Shown: one piece after another, positions 1-11,003 of the stretch | Numbering within the stretch: the first letter of the stretch is position 1 | How the letters are laid out: each line of letters opens with the position of its first letter | Assembly: GCA_040437565.1 (NCBI GenBank) | Contig: JBDOQK010000101.1 | Span: 1 to 22,837, forward strand | Reading direction: 5' to 3' | DNA length: 22,837 bases | Origin: Albugo candida | Lineage: Eukaryota > Oomycota > Peronosporomycetes > Albuginales | The notes under the pieces: model-generated | The model's input: the letters and a program-made list of their open reading frames with translations, nothing else | Databases searched by the model: none | Told to the model about the DNA's origin: nothing | Made by a program: the position numbers and the translations under genes

Positions 1-560
1 TTTACAAGCTGGACACAGTCTCGTATTAAGGGTGCTGAGGCTGAAGAATCAAATAAACAAAAGAATCAAGTGTGTTCGAACCGACAACGGGGGAGAGTAC
101 ATCGACAAGAAGTTCACATACCTTTCTCGCCACGCCGGGATTTACATCAAACAACTGTCTCTTACTCGCCTCAACGAAACGGTTTGGCTGAGCGAATGAA
201 TTGTACATTGATGGATCGAGCTCGATGTATGATAGCGAGGAAGAGTGTCGACAAGCAGTGGTGGGCGGAAGCAATAAATACAGCGGTGTATATCACCAAT
301 CGCGTTCCATGCTCAGTTTGGAAATCCAAGACACCTATCGAAGTTTGCTTGGAAACGCGACCGAATTTGAGCACTTGTGTGTTTTTGGATCCAAGGGTTT
401 TGCACACATCGACAAGGCAAAGAGACAAAAACCGGATGACAAAGGATTCTCTTGTATGTTTGTCGGATACTCGACGATGACAAAGGGTTATTGAATGATA
501 TTTCCAGAACAAACAAATTGGTCATAGTGCGAACAGCTGTATTCGAAGAATCGAACAAGA
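1..560 (+). pseudogene. Copia integrase remnant
   Basis: Integrase catalytic core and C-terminal part. RTDNGGEY near position 78 carries one catalytic aspartate region. SYSPQRNGLAER near 160-198 matches the glutamate-bearing block of Copia integrases. It is followed by WWAEAINTAVYITNR and a FGSKGFAHIDKAKR stretch typical of the region that leads into the CMFVGY motif. The 5' end is cut by the window edge. Part of the fossil Copia element. Confidence 0.9.
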
Positions 561-741
561 TCAAGTACGTCAAGTGGTGGATGGTCACTTGGGGCAGACG
601 TATAGTACGAACATTGACCGCGAACATGATGGGGATGTACAAATTAATATCATTGTACCAAGACGTGATGCTGATGTTGGAATGGAGGAAACGCATCAGC
701 CATCATCATCGCAGCTTGACGTGGTCACAACGCATATTATG

Positions 742-765
742 GATATTGATATTGATATTGATATT
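742..765 (+). repeat. (GATATT)4 short tandem repeat
   Basis: Four exact copies of GATATT lie in the variable linker between Copia integrase and reverse transcriptase, where they encode alternating Asp and Ile. The hexamer keeps the reading frame. It is probably replication slippage in an unconstrained linker. Confidence 0.95.
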
Positions 766-1009
766 GAGAGTGCTTTAACGGACGATTTCTCCAATACGAC
801 TATGGTGCCGAGGGAGAGAAGATATGATGATGAAGATCTTGATTGTGGTACGCATTCTGGACGAAACAATATGAGAGGGAATCCGCAATTAGCACTCATG
901 GACGGTGGCCCCTCAGACGCAATCGTATCTTATGAGAGCGTTTCAGTTGAAAATAATGGACGACCGAAGAAGCGATACAGACTCGAAGATGGAGAAGCTA
1001 ATGCAGCGT

Positions 1010-1930
1010 TAGAAGTACCAGGTTGCTATCAAGGTGTAAGGAAGTCACCAGAAGCGGAGCAGTGTTTTGAAGCTACCAAAGCGGAATTGGCAGCTTTGGA
1101 GGATAAGTCAACTTATACCGTAGTAAAACGTTCACCAAGTCAGAAAGTGATCGGCACCAAGTGGGCATTTTCAATCAACAAGAATGACAAAGGAGAAATC
1201 CAACGTTATAAGGCAAGATTTGTCGCACTTGGCTATCGACAAACCCCAAGCATCAAATACTTTGAGACGTACTCTCCTGTTGCAAGTTTGAATTCAATTC
1301 GTGTATTTTTGGCATTATGCTGTCACCGAGGTTATCATGTGCAGCAATATGATGTGGACACGGCATTTCTGAATGGAACTCTGGCAGAAGATGTGTTCAT
1401 CTGGCCACCGGAAAGAGGATCAATTCAACCAAACCATGTTTGCTAGCTGAACAGAAGTTTATATGGTCTGAAGCAAGCAGCTGTCACATGTACAAGTTGA
1501 TCTCAAATATATTTGAGATAAAACTAGGATTTAATCGATTCAAGACGAATTCTTGCGCTTTTGTCCGACAAGTGGGACATGACTACATATACATGCGTTG
1601 TATGCTGACGATATGCTGATTGGAGCAAGAAGTTTGGAAATGATTAACAAGATCATGCTGCAATTAAGGAACGAGTTTTCACTCAAAACACTTGGTCAAG
1701 TGAGACATATTCTGGGTATGGAAGCTGAGTATCGTCAAAGTAAGCGAGTGATGAAGATCTTCCAGGCAGCATGCATTTCGAGAATGATCGACCAGTTCAA
1801 TCAAGTTGACTCGAAACCAGTATAAAACCCAACGGTTGTGGGTCAGTCATTGACAAAAAGTGAGACCGTAGATCGACAGATGAAGAAGCAGCCTTTTCGA
1901 TCGCTGGGTGGATCATTACTTTACATTGCG
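1010..1930 (+). pseudogene. Copia reverse transcriptase remnant
   Basis: Copia-type reverse transcriptase (RVT_2 family). WAFSINKNDKGEIQRYKARF is followed by YSPVASLNSIRVFLALC and QQYDVDTAFLNG, the first catalytic aspartate block. The polymerase motif appears as YADDMLIGA near 1598-1625. It is followed by the SLKTLGQVRHILGME block, which in Copia joins reverse transcriptase to the thumb region. Fossil; not functional as it stands. Confidence 0.9.
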
Positions 1931-2019
1931 AATGGAATAAGACCTGATGTTACATTTGCTGTATGTCAGCTAAGTCGGCACCTTGAAATCCAACTGAGGA
2001 ACACTGGAAGGCAGCACTT

Positions 2020-2601
2020 CGAGTGCTGCGATATCTCAAGGAGACCAAAACATATGGGATTTGGTTTCGATGTAGCCAAGATCTACAGGTTTGTGCGTAT
2101 AGCGACGCAGATTGGGCAGCATCCAAGAAAAATCGCCGATCTATGTCAGGTATCATGGTTATGATTGATGGATCACCTGTTATTTACAAGTCAAGATTAC
2201 AGAGAGTTGTCGTTTTCAGTACCGCCGAAGTAGAATACGTCGCACAATCTCTTTGTATCCAAGAAGTCATATGGGTCAAGAGTCTTCTGGAAGAGTTGGG
2301 ATTTCAAAAAGAGTCAGCGATTACTGTGTATGAGGACAATCAGAGTGCAATTGCTATTGCAAAGAATGGTGGGTATCAAATCCGAGCAAAGCACATCGAC
2401 ATTCGTCATCATTTTGTCCGTGAAAAACTTAAATTCGGAAACATCGAATTGAAGTACGTTAATTCAAAATGTCAAGTGGCCGATTATTTGACCAAGCCAC
2501 TAGCGACTAAGCAATTCCAAGAGTTATTGAAGAAATCAAATATTAGAGACTGCAAGTCGAGGGAGAGCGTTGATGATGGTGTAGACCACATTGAAAACTA
2601 A
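2020..2601 (+). pseudogene. Copia RNase H remnant
   Basis: This is the longest uninterrupted piece of the element, about 190 codons. It matches Copia RNase H: RYLKETKTYGIWF, YSDADWAASKKNRRS (catalytic aspartates), STAEVEYVAQS (catalytic glutamate), EDNQSAIAIAKN, HIDIRHHFVRE and DYLTKPL. The final HIDIRHH and DYLTKPL blocks mark the usual end of a Copia polyprotein, so the 3' LTR should follow shortly after 2601. Confidence 0.92.
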
Positions 2602-3052
2602 AGCTTTGCGGGAGATTCTATTATTACATTTACTGTAGTTAGGAAACTAAACCTTAATAAACGCACTTTTCACTTTTCCGGAACGTCGCGCCTCTCCTTC
2701 CAACCCCTTTGATTCAACAAGAACTACGGTAACAAAATAATCAGCCTTCCTAATATCAAAATACTTCTCATTTTTCACAAACTACAGGACAAGTGGTAGC
2801 ACTTATTGATCTACTTTCATCTCTTGTCGGTTGTTGAGGTCTTGATTCGGACTCGATATCTCACACCCACTTGGCCAATTGATTCGCTCTTCTGGATAGT
2901 AGCTTCGGGGAATGAAAGAAGATTGACATTCGACCAGACGATTCTGACGGAGGAGAGGGAGAGAGGGCATGTAACTAAGCGCTTTTCAAGTACCCATCTG
3001 TATATATAATAAGAAATAGATCCGATTAGTGGGAAATAAAGTACATCAAAAA
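2602..3052. other. Spacer between Copia RNase H and Ty3-Y gag; probable LTR and leader remnants
   Basis: No gene is recognised in these 450 bases. A purine-rich stretch (GCGGGAGA, about 2608) follows the RNase H and could be the Copia polypurine tract, so a Copia 3' LTR probably begins in 2616-2640. The right part (about 2806-3050) has a TATA-like TGTATATATAATAAG near 2999 and an AATAAA near 3035. These suit the promoter and polyadenylation part of a 5' LTR belonging to the Ty3 element whose gag starts at 3053. The exact LTR edges cannot be fixed because no second copy is visible in the window. Confidence 0.4.
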
Positions 3053-3969
3053 TATGGAACCATAATCGAATGCGCAGTTGATGCAGCAAATGTTAGCGAT
3101 GATGGCAAGGCAACAGAAAATTCTCCAGCAAATGCATACGCAGCGCGTGGAAGTGGAGCTAAAGGCGGATAGTGTGAGGTTACTAACATCCAGTGGTCGT
3201 GTTAAAGAATCCGCACAATTGTACTTCGAACAAGTAGACCAGTGTTTTTGCGCCAAACGATTAGCATGAAATTATGAGCTAAGCAAATGTAGACGACGCT
3301 GGGGAATACCTTAAGAGGAGCAGCTGCACAGTGGTTTGCAACCAATAGAAAAACCATCGCTACTCTTAATGATTTATTCATTGAGCCGGATCGGAGATTT
3401 GTGCCAGCGGATTGACAACAACGTTTGTGAGACCAGTTGAATGATCTCCAACAGCGTATTATCGATATATGTTAGACTACATTGCATGTCATCGGCATAT
3501 CATGGTTTAAATACACAGTACGAGTGAGATTGATAGGGTTATATATTTCCAGCGCGGCTTACAACTTCTCGATCGAACTAGAGAAGAGGTAAAATTTGGG
3601 CGCTGTGAAACACCAAATGAGCAATCAACGTGGCTTTAGATTACGATCGTTCACATCAAAGGGTCCAAAGGATTGACAGAAGGTATCATCAAGCGTCAAG
3701 AAGACATGGTTGGCGCAATGGAGACCAGGGAGATGACACTGAATAATGCGGATATCGTGCGGGTTTTGAGTACAAACGCACTAGATGAGCCGGATCTCAT
3801 TAAAATTGACCATGTGAGAGACATTAGAAAGCACGAATGTAGGCGAAGACTACTGTGCTTCAATTGTAAGAAGCCAGGCTATCTATGGTGTAAATGCGAT
3901 AATACCTTGAAAGTGAAGAAAGGACATGGAAAGGCACGTCCGGTTAAGCACGTGCAAGAAGACAAATGA
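3053..3969 (+). pseudogene. Ty3-Y gag remnant
   Basis: Starts at an ATG reading MEP, followed by a glutamine- and methionine-rich stretch (QLMQQMLAMMARQQKILQQM) typical of the coiled-coil start of this kind of gag. The capsid-like part follows, and a basic C-terminus carries a knuckle-like CFNCKKPG near 3858-3900. Identified by order and composition. Heavily decayed. Confidence 0.65.
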
Positions 3970-5177
3970 AGCGACGAACGATATCGAATGACCAAGTGCA
4001 ACGTCGACAACGTGAAATGTAAGGATGTCAGTGCACTAATCGGAAAGATCGCACATATCAATGAGAAAACGCTCAAGATTCTCGCAGATGTAGGATCAAG
4101 CGTTAATCTGATTTGATCCAAAATCGCAACGAGGACCTTGGGGATGCGTCATGTACACTTGCAATTATTCGATGGTAGCAAGCAGAACGAAGTGCTAAGA
4201 AGTTACAAGCCGACATTATTAAGGAAGGACGGAACTTCCAAGACCAGATGTTCACAGAATGGACAAAAACGGGAGAATAGGACGACGTGGTTCTGGGCAA
4301 ACCATGGCACTAAGAATGCCAGCACATCATAGACTGGACAACAAATGCGATTATTTTTCTGGTCCTTCTAAGGCAATGCTGGATTCGAGATTAGCAAGAA
4401 ATCCCACCATGACGTTAGATTTCTCAGAAAAAACTAAGAATTCTGTCAATAAAATGCAGGATGGAGTCTTTGCTGAAGTATAACTGATTAAGATATCTTC
4501 TTTGAGTATCAAAGCAGCACCATCATTCATACAACCACTGCTGAGCGAGTTGCTCGATGTTTTTCCGATAAACTTCCGGACAACCTACCTCGGTTAATTT
4601 TGTGTCTCATTGAAGGATGATGCTCAGGCGAATATAAGAATATATACCACTTACCAAAGACAGAACAAGACGTTTTAGAAGATTTTGTCCAAGAAAAGTT
4701 ACGTAAGGGATAGATTTAAGTCTCCAACAAGGATCCAGCTTCTGATACCATTCCAACACGATCAGAGTGGCCCAGGCCCGGAAATCCCATGGTAACAATC
4801 AGATGGGTTATTGACTATCGGCGCGTGAACAGTTAGACAAGGTTCCTCAGATACCCCTCCCCTTGATCGACGAGTTGTTTGCCAAAGCACGATACTTACG
4901 GTCATCGATTTAGCTCAAGGATACCATGAAATGCTCGTCACAAACAACTCACGGCAGTACATAGCTTTCCAAACGCACACTGGTATCTTGCACCAATTAA
5001 TTTGAAAGGAATACCAGGTATTTGTTCACGACTCATGCGATCTTTATTCGACAAATTCACCTATGTTGTCGTGTTTTTGCACGACATTGGTATCTTTCAA
5101 AAGATGAAGCCGCACATGTACTGTATAGTAGCCTACAAAACGTATACGTTATTTTCTATCCTTGGCAGAGAATCAAT

Positions 5178-5184
5178 TTTTTAA
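5178..5184 (+). repeat. Left copy of 7-bp direct repeat TTTTTAA at insertion edge
   Basis: TTTTTAA lies where Ty3-Y reverse transcriptase homology stops. The same seven bases occur at 11004-11010 where Y homology resumes. It could be a target-site duplication or a microhomology used in end joining. The sequence is simple and short, so chance is possible. Confidence 0.5.
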
Positions 5185-5313
5185 TGATCAAAGAGCCACA
5201 TAATTTTAAAGCCATGCTCAAGGCTGAATCGAAGTCTATTAAAAGTCGTTGCTGCAGTTTTTAATGCAGGAATTGAAGCGTTCGTCGAAAATGTGCGTGG
5301 CGTTGGAGAGGGT

Positions 5314-6306
5314 TCACCAGCGAGTTGATTCACCCCTGGCAGCAGGACAGCAGCAATTCGCTTTGGCATTAACTCTCCTAGGCATCAAAGCATCTGGAGG
5401 GTTGCCTTGCGTTATTACTCACCAAGTATGGTAGCCATTTCTTCGACGTTTATTGGCCTGTCGCGATTCTGACGACATCTTTAAGATTGTTCCATAAGGT
5501 TTCGATGGGGTTGAGATCAGGACCTTGGCCAGGCCATTCTCGCTTTGCAAGCGACCGCTTTTCACGCCACGTCTTTGCTGCACTACTCCGGTGGACTGTC
5601 GCACCATTCTCCATACCATTCTCCGTAAGATTTAGGTCATTCTTTTCACTCTCGTCGTCCATCCATTGTCCAAGTGCAGCGTCATAGATCAATTTTCTAA
5701 AGTCGGTTCAGAGCGATGTTGGGGTGGCAGGATGACCATCTGTAGAATCTTCTCACCAGCAAAAGCACCTCAGAGCATCACCGAAGACCATCCACTCTTA
5801 AATGCTGGCACCAAGCACTCAAAAACGAACTTTCATCAACACGACGCCACACAACACCTGACGAGAATTCTTGCCAATCTCAAAGGTGGGCTCGACGGTA
5901 CAAATAACCTTCTTCCAGTCATCTATAGTCTAATTTTTACAATCCCTAGCAAACTCCAATCTCTCAACCTTCTGCTTATCCGTCAAAAAAGGCTTCTTGG
6001 AGGCATTTCATGAACGGCGATATGGACGGTGCGAGGCGATGCCAAATTACTCACATTGTTCGCGATTTCTGCTACTGGCGCCCGCCGGTTCTGCATCAAA
6101 GTGCGCCAAATAGACCTGCGGTCCCTTTCTGAGAGCTTTGGTGGTGTTCCTCTTGACTTGAGACTTTCCACCGCACCCCTTTTTACACCAGTTCTATAGC
6201 ACTATCGAAATGGTTGACTGGGTGAAACCTGTTTGGGCAGTGATTTCCCGCTGTATCAAGCCTGCCTGGTGCAATCCGATAATGGTAGCTTTCTCCTCAG
6301 TGCTTA
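5314..6306 (-). pseudogene. Tc1/mariner (DD34E) transposase, broken (Tc1-1)
   Basis: Read on the minus strand, the N-terminus shows a helix-turn-helix (STEEKATIIGLHQAGLIQRE, then TGFTQSTIS), then GTPPKLSERDRRSIWRTL with RRAPVAEIA, the second DNA-binding half. Next come LTDKQKVERLEFARD, DDWKKVI, FEIGKNSRQV and, near the C-terminus, PDLNPIETLWNNLKD. Family members end in a MPRRVNA block and a terminal TRW; here MPRRVNA and STRW precede a stop at 5314-5316, so the length is about normal. It is dead. The first catalytic Asp position reads Val (TVEPTFEIG) and the second reads Asn (ENGATVH), exactly 34 residues before the surviving Glu. There are in-frame stops (one at 6194-6196) and at least three frameshifts. 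Terminal inverted repeats were not found with confidence. Confidence 0.88.
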
Positions 6307-6369
6307 TACAAAATATCTTAATAATTCACGAATGGTTGATGTCGGAATCACAAAGTAATATGGCTGGAT

Positions 6370-7909
6370 AGTTTTCCTTGGCTTATTTTTTGTGGTGTGG
6401 GTTTCAGAAAATCAACGTATACTTTCTGTAGCATACGGTAGAGCATCTTCGAACAGTCTGTGGCCATCGCTGGATGAGACGAGAGCAATTCAGCATAGCG
6501 ATAAGGGGACACATAGCGATCCAATCTCATAATGGTTGCACAGCGAGTGCTTTGGACGGATGAAGGTGGACGTATATGGGTACCGGAAGATGCCATTCAA
6601 TTACAAACGCGACTGTGTGTGGTAGCGCATGCTGGACCCGCTGTTCATCATAGGATGATACGACCTTCGACACATTGTCGAAATATGTGATATATAAAAA
6701 AACGATCAGAGCTGATGTGAAGAGCTCCGTAAACAAATGCTTGCATTGTCTGGTGGCAAATGGACAAAAATGTCCGCGACTTTATCGAGAAACACTACAC
6801 GCGACGAAGCCAAATGAAGTTTTACATTTTGATTTCTTGACGATGTCGAAGTTTTGCAAGGCTACACGTATGTGCTCGTCCTAAAAGATGGTATGAGTGG
6901 CTTTTGTGAATTTGTACTAGCAACAGTTGCGAATAGGGAAGTGACTGGTCAAGCATTGATGGATTGGTTCAAGCCTTATGGTGTCGTCTTCTTGTGAGAA
7001 GCTTCGAAAAATGTTGAGTGTCTGGCATCATTTTGTTAAGGCTTATTGTCCGTGGGCAAACGGGACAGTTGAGGTCATGAATCGGCAGTTATTGAAGATG
7101 ATGCGGTCATTATTGAGTGAGTAAAACCAGAGGATTATAAATTGACCCAGTTTATTATTGCTATGTCAATCTACAAAAAATCAGTTACAGTCACGCAGAC
7201 TTAGAAGAATTGCCCCATTCACGGCTTTTATTGCGTTGCCGCAAAAAGACCCAGTCAGCGTAGTGTATTAGCAATCGGTATTACAAGGCCTTACCGCATT
7301 TACCGAACATAAACTAAGTGAACTTCAGCGTCAGCGCATGTCAGAATTGCAGGGTACATTTGATAGTTTGCACAAACAGGTGTCAAAAGCTTCCCGTAGA
7401 AAGAATGAAGCCGCACGGCGCAAACACGCACATAAACATGGCGTGTCTCCCGTGAGCTTCGAAATTGGCGATTTCGTTCTGTCGGAAGTGTTACAAGGCG
7501 TGATAACAAACTGATGCTTCAATGGAAAGGCCCTTACCAAGTGGTGGCGATGTTAAACGGCTGGACTTCTGACTACAGGAACTGGTGGAACCATTCAGCA
7601 TCATCACCACACATGTCACACCAGATTGAATTTTTTTCGAGAAAAAGATTTGGGCGTCACGCAAGACTTGACGTACTACGTCGTATAAGCGAGCGGCGTA
7701 CATATAATGAGCCGTTTCTTGGACTGCCGTCTCAATTCGGATACCCATCACTGAGAGGTGCTCGTGCAATGAATGGATTGGACGACTCGGAGAATAGCTG
7801 GGAGCCAGCCAGTGTCCTGTTGGAGGATGTCCCGACATTATTGCGGGAGTGGGTTTCCACCGAATCTAAAGCGACCGGGATGCTAAGTTTTATCCTCGCT
7901 GAACTATAA
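6370..7909 (+). mobile_element. Ty3/Gypsy fossil, lineage X, 3' block (integrase and chromodomain)
   Basis: Begins with SLWPSLDETRAIQ, the spacer that precedes integrase in this lineage. RIWVPEDAIQLQTRLCVVAH (about 6570) carries the zinc-binding start of integrase. LHATKPNEVLHFDFLTM (about 6800) and GMSGFCEFVLA belong to the catalytic core, and AYCPWANGTVE is near 7046. The end of pol shows LQWKGPYQVVAMLNGW (about 7516) and a chromodomain tail SWEPASVLLEDVPTLLREW (about 7800). Old and broken, roughly ten breaks. It is followed directly by the LTR-like stretch at 7933. Confidence 0.82.
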
Positions 7910-7932
7910 GTAGAGGAAAATGATGAGTAAGG

Positions 7933-8150
7933 TATCACCGTTTACGTATCTACTTAGGAACCGGTTACGTCTATAACGTATCGGGTTCGGAAGTGGGCTG
8001 TTATCTTTCTACGTATCGGTTCATTGTATCTTTCTAGAATTTACGTAAGAAGAGAACTTAAAGAAAAAACACACGTACTTTACATCGGAACAGAAAAGTC
8101 AAGCAATCGACGAAGCTGTCGTCTGGATTGCTCTGTGCAAGATTTGTTGA
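7933..8150 (+). repeat. Candidate LTR of lineage X (single copy, right edge uncertain)
   Basis: The stretch follows the end of the X chromodomain and precedes X gag, the place of an LTR. It is noncoding and carries repeated TACGTATC-like words: TACGTATC at 7943, AACGTATCGGGTTC at 7975, TACGTATCGGTTC at 8010 and TTACGTAAG at 8042. TACGTA is palindromic. No second copy is visible in the window, so the ends are estimates; the right edge could lie anywhere up to about 8200. The remaining bases to 8264 would be leader. Confidence 0.5.
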
Positions 8151-8264
8151 ACACAAATAATGACGAAGATCGAACAAATTTAACTTTAGCACAAGTGATT
8201 GTCGCTGCAGAAGTCTGGCAAAGAAGAACACTCATCAGTTGGAGACATCAGTGCCAGCTAGGGG

Positions 8265-9242
8265 ATGTATGAGGAGCGAGAACGAATAGCGTCCGACTCT
8301 GAGAAACCGAAAACTACCCGAGCGTTCCGACGACCGGATCCAGCTGGACCGTTTCATGTGTAATTCACAGATAAGAGATTGCAGAGGATGACGGAGAATT
8401 ACGAGATGACCGACGTATCAGGGGACAGTCGGATGTCGAATGCACCCCAGGTTCCCAAGCACCCTCTGTACAGAGGGAAGCCAGCAAAGGGAAAGAGGGA
8501 TTTCGACAAGAGATATCAAGATTATTACAACACACTGCTGGCGTTCGAAATATGTTTGAACAAGCCTTTCGTCATGCCGGTAACATCTTGCGTGGATGTG
8601 TGGACGAAAGACCAGATGTTGAAGTTTGAAATGGAAAAAAACACGATGGAAGTGACCAAAAAATACTTGAAAACTATTTTCGGGCAGCAGGAGAGCCGGA
8701 CAATGGAGATCTGTCAAAGATCGATAAAGAAATGCGTAAAGTACGGATGGATGCCACGCTATCGGATGCAGGGTCAAGAATATCGCGGTTGGAAATCAAG
8801 ATTACAGAATTTTGGATCAACACGGATTGCAGGAATACGTGAAATGTGCAGATCCGAAACGCATGGTCAAATGGATGGTCGATGCTTTGGTCCCACCGGC
8901 CTCCAAGAGAAAAACTTTGAAAAAACAAGAAATGGATATTCACACAGCAAAGAAGAAGAACGCTGTGCTTTTGCAAGTGGTGCCAGGAGCTGTTGAAAAG
9001 TTTCATGGAGTAGGAACCGGATACGGTGAAGGATATTGTTTCACAAAGATTTGAATCAAAGGAGCCGAAGGACCTAGGGACGAAACGCGCACGAACTTCT
9101 GCGAAAGAAGGAGGGATAAGGACTCCGGCACTTTTCGCCAGATACGAGCTGAAATAACTTTCGGTAATAGTTCGAGTGCACGATGACGTCTCAAGTGTTT
9201 AAAGTGTGGGAGTTTGGAGCATTCCGTTAGAAGCTGTCCTAA
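8265..9242 (+). pseudogene. Ty3-X gag remnant with zinc knuckle
   Basis: The capsid part reads HPLYRGKPAKGKRDFDKRY and YYNTLLAFEICLNKPFVMPV, a block shared by one oomycete Gypsy lineage, followed by WTKDQMLKFEME. The C-terminal knuckle CLKCGSLEHSVRSC fits C-x2-C-x4-H-x4-C and would bind the RNA genome. Recognised by these blocks. Fossil. Confidence 0.8.
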
Positions 9243-9829
9243 GTGTGACCCTGGAGAAGTGAATTTACTAATGAAACAACGCAAATCACAGACCGAAAAA
9301 CTGAATGCGGTTTCAAGAGTAAAAATAGCAGCTATTCGAGACTCTGGCGGCGAGGTGAAGACCACAGTGGATGGAATTGCGAACGTGGACACATTATTGG
9401 ATTCGGGATCGGACTATCGCATGGCATCAGTGGGTCTTGTAATAGCACTTTCAAAAGACAGATTTCTCGCAATCAAATACCTAAAAATTCTAGTGAAAAT
9501 CGAAACCGTGGGGAAGACACCTTTGTGGGTGAAACGAAAAGTGTTACTGTAGTTAGCACAAGGGAGTACCGCTGGTGTAGAGAAATCTGGAAACGCTCGA
9601 AAATAAGGAAGACGAGTCGATGCCAATTGAAATGGATAGACATTTGATGTTGCGATTTTGGAAGGAGCGAGAAAAAAGAAGAGCGTATGGTATAAGGAGA
9701 GGGAAACAAAGAACCCGCTTCGAGGGTGCAACTCACTGCAAGTTTGCGAAGATAAAGTGTTCGAAGATGAAGGGCAACTCATCAATGAGAAGGAAGAATA
9801 CTTACTTACACCAGAAGTGAAGCAAATGG

Positions 9830-10650
9830 ATACACAGAAGGATCGTATTAGAAACATTTTGGAGAAGAAGGTAGCAGAAGCGAAAATCGCAGGTGACAAA
9901 ACTGATTCGGTTGATCGTTTGAGGACCTTATTGTTCAAATATCATGATATCTTTCGCTTGGAGTTTGCCGCGGATCCTCCATTCAAGGTTAGATTAAAGG
10001 AGGGTTCGACCCCTATTATGGAAAAATCTAGGTGGTATCCACCTCTCCATAGGGAGTATAAGGATACACACTTATCGAAACTAATGGAATATGATCTGGT
10101 GTATCGTAACCCAGACTCGCGATGGGAAAGTGCTCCTCGTATTGTGGGGAAGAAACAAATCGGAGAATACCGAATGACCGTGGATTACGGGCGATTAATG
10201 CAGTAACGGTGCCAATGGCGTAGCCGATGCCGCATCTTCAGGTCGTTATGGCAAATTTGGAGGGATCAAGTTGCTATTTTTTTGCTGGATTGTTTCTGTA
10301 GAATTGGCTGTTACTTTGGATGAAGGCAGCAGAGATTATATTTACTATGGTGACACCGAGTGGATTATTTACGGCGAAGCGAGTCATAATGGGATCGACG
10401 GATGCGGTTGCTTACGCGCAACAATTGGCCGAAGAAATATAGCCAGTGCTCGGAAAACGGGTACAGGTATGGCTCGACGATGGTCTCGGATATGCAAGTA
10501 CAGACGCACAAATCCTGGATATATTAGGCGTGGTCTTACATACATGCAATACATACGGTATCAAACCATACCCAGGAAAACGGACATTCATCGCATGTTC
10601 CACGATATGGTGGGGGAAGAAAATTTGAAGTGAGGGGACAAGTCACTGTG
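9830..10650 (+). pseudogene. Ty3-X reverse transcriptase remnant
   Basis: Gypsy-type reverse transcriptase. The entry motif RLRTLLFKYHDIF is followed by the FKVRLKEGSTPI block. The finger region reads GEYRMTVDYGRL. The catalytic hairpin appears as WLDDGLGYAS. It then reads LDILGVVLHTCNTYGIK, a thumb-proximal segment. The relation to the integrase block at 6370-7909 is inferred from lineage resemblance only. Confidence 0.85.
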
Positions 10651-11003
10651 AAAGTCACGTAAAAGGCCTGTGTGAACTGCAGACTCCAAAGACAGCGGTG
10701 AAGCTGCAGCAATTTATGTGTGTGAAACATTGGATGCGAAACAACATTCCAAACTATACCACATTGGTGGAAGATCTGCATGAATTTCTAGAAGCAGCAG
10801 CAAGGCGGCAGGTGGTCGGGAAAAAAAGAACCTTACATGTGCTGTTACAAGACCACGGATGGACAGCTAAACAGGATGAATGTCTCACAAATGTGAAGAA
10901 CGTATTGTGCGCAATGGTGCCTATGCCACATCCAAAGGAGCATAGGATGTATGTGTCTATACGGATGCATCGCAACATCACTGGGGAGCTATTGTTACGC
11001 ACA

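Larger units (their letters stand above)
1..2650 (+). mobile_element. Ty1/Copia LTR-retrotransposon fossil, pol part
   Basis: A decayed Copia pol in normal Copia order: integrase core, a variable linker, reverse transcriptase, RNase H. The integrase shows RTDNGGEY and the SYSPQRNGLAER signature. The reverse transcriptase shows GTKWAF, the KARFVALGY block and DVDTAFLNG. The RNase H shows STAEVEYVA and EDNQSAIAIA. Gag and protease lie beyond the left window edge. The element is clearly broken, with roughly half a dozen breaks, so it is a fossil of moderate age. No LTR pair is visible to date it. It was copied through RNA and inserted by its own integrase when active; nothing suggests present activity. 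Confidence 0.93.
3053..5184 (+). mobile_element. Ty3/Gypsy fossil, lineage Y, 5' half
   Basis: Order is gag (3053 to about 3969, with a zinc-knuckle-like CFNCKKPG near 3858), aspartic protease-like ILADVGSSVNLI (about 4078-4113), then reverse transcriptase. The reverse transcriptase shows VIDLAQGYHEMLV near 4900, the SRQYIAFQTHTG block, and the catalytic YVVVFLHDIGIF-type block near 5062-5097. The run stops at about 5184, inside the reverse transcriptase, and homology to the same lineage resumes near 11011. The element is heavily broken, probably more than ten breaks in this half, and looks old. Confidence 0.82.
5185..11003. mobile_element. Composite 5.8-kb insert in Ty3-Y: Tc1-like element plus permuted Ty3/Gypsy lineage X
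   Basis: The two halves of lineage Y abut at nearly adjacent positions of the reverse transcriptase once this block is set aside, so the block entered Y as an insertion. It contains, in order, a Tc1-like transposon on the minus strand, integrase and chromodomain of lineage X, an LTR-like stretch at 7933, and gag, protease and reverse transcriptase of lineage X. A normal element would be LTR-gag-pol-LTR; here the 3' half precedes the single LTR and the 5' half follows it. Whether both halves come from one copy cannot be decided by eye. Confidence 0.6.
8265..11003 (+). mobile_element. Ty3/Gypsy fossil, lineage X, 5' block (gag, protease, reverse transcriptase)
   Basis: Gag starts near 8265 (MYEERERIASD) and runs to a zinc knuckle CLKCGSLEHSVRSC at 9196-9237. 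A protease-like TLLDSGSDYRM lies near 9390. Reverse transcriptase follows: LLFKYHDIFRLEF (about 9930), IGEYRMTVDYGRL, RVIMGSTDAVAYAQQLAEE near 10387, and the catalytic block VQVWLDDGLGYAS at 10460-10500. The palm-to-RNase H connection includes MRNNIPNYTTLVEDLHEFLE near 10735. The start of RNase H (YTDAS-like) is near 10956. Broken, about eight breaks, yet better kept than Y. Confidence 0.85.

Noticed and set aside
7300-7838. Overlapping minus-strand open frames
   Set aside because: They lie opposite the X integrase tail and chromodomain and have no family resemblance.
9414-9938. Long minus-strand open frame (174 codons) opposite Ty3-X gag-protease
   Set aside because: It is Ser- and Phe-rich with no family resemblance, and the plus strand carries clear gag, knuckle and protease signatures; a shadow frame.
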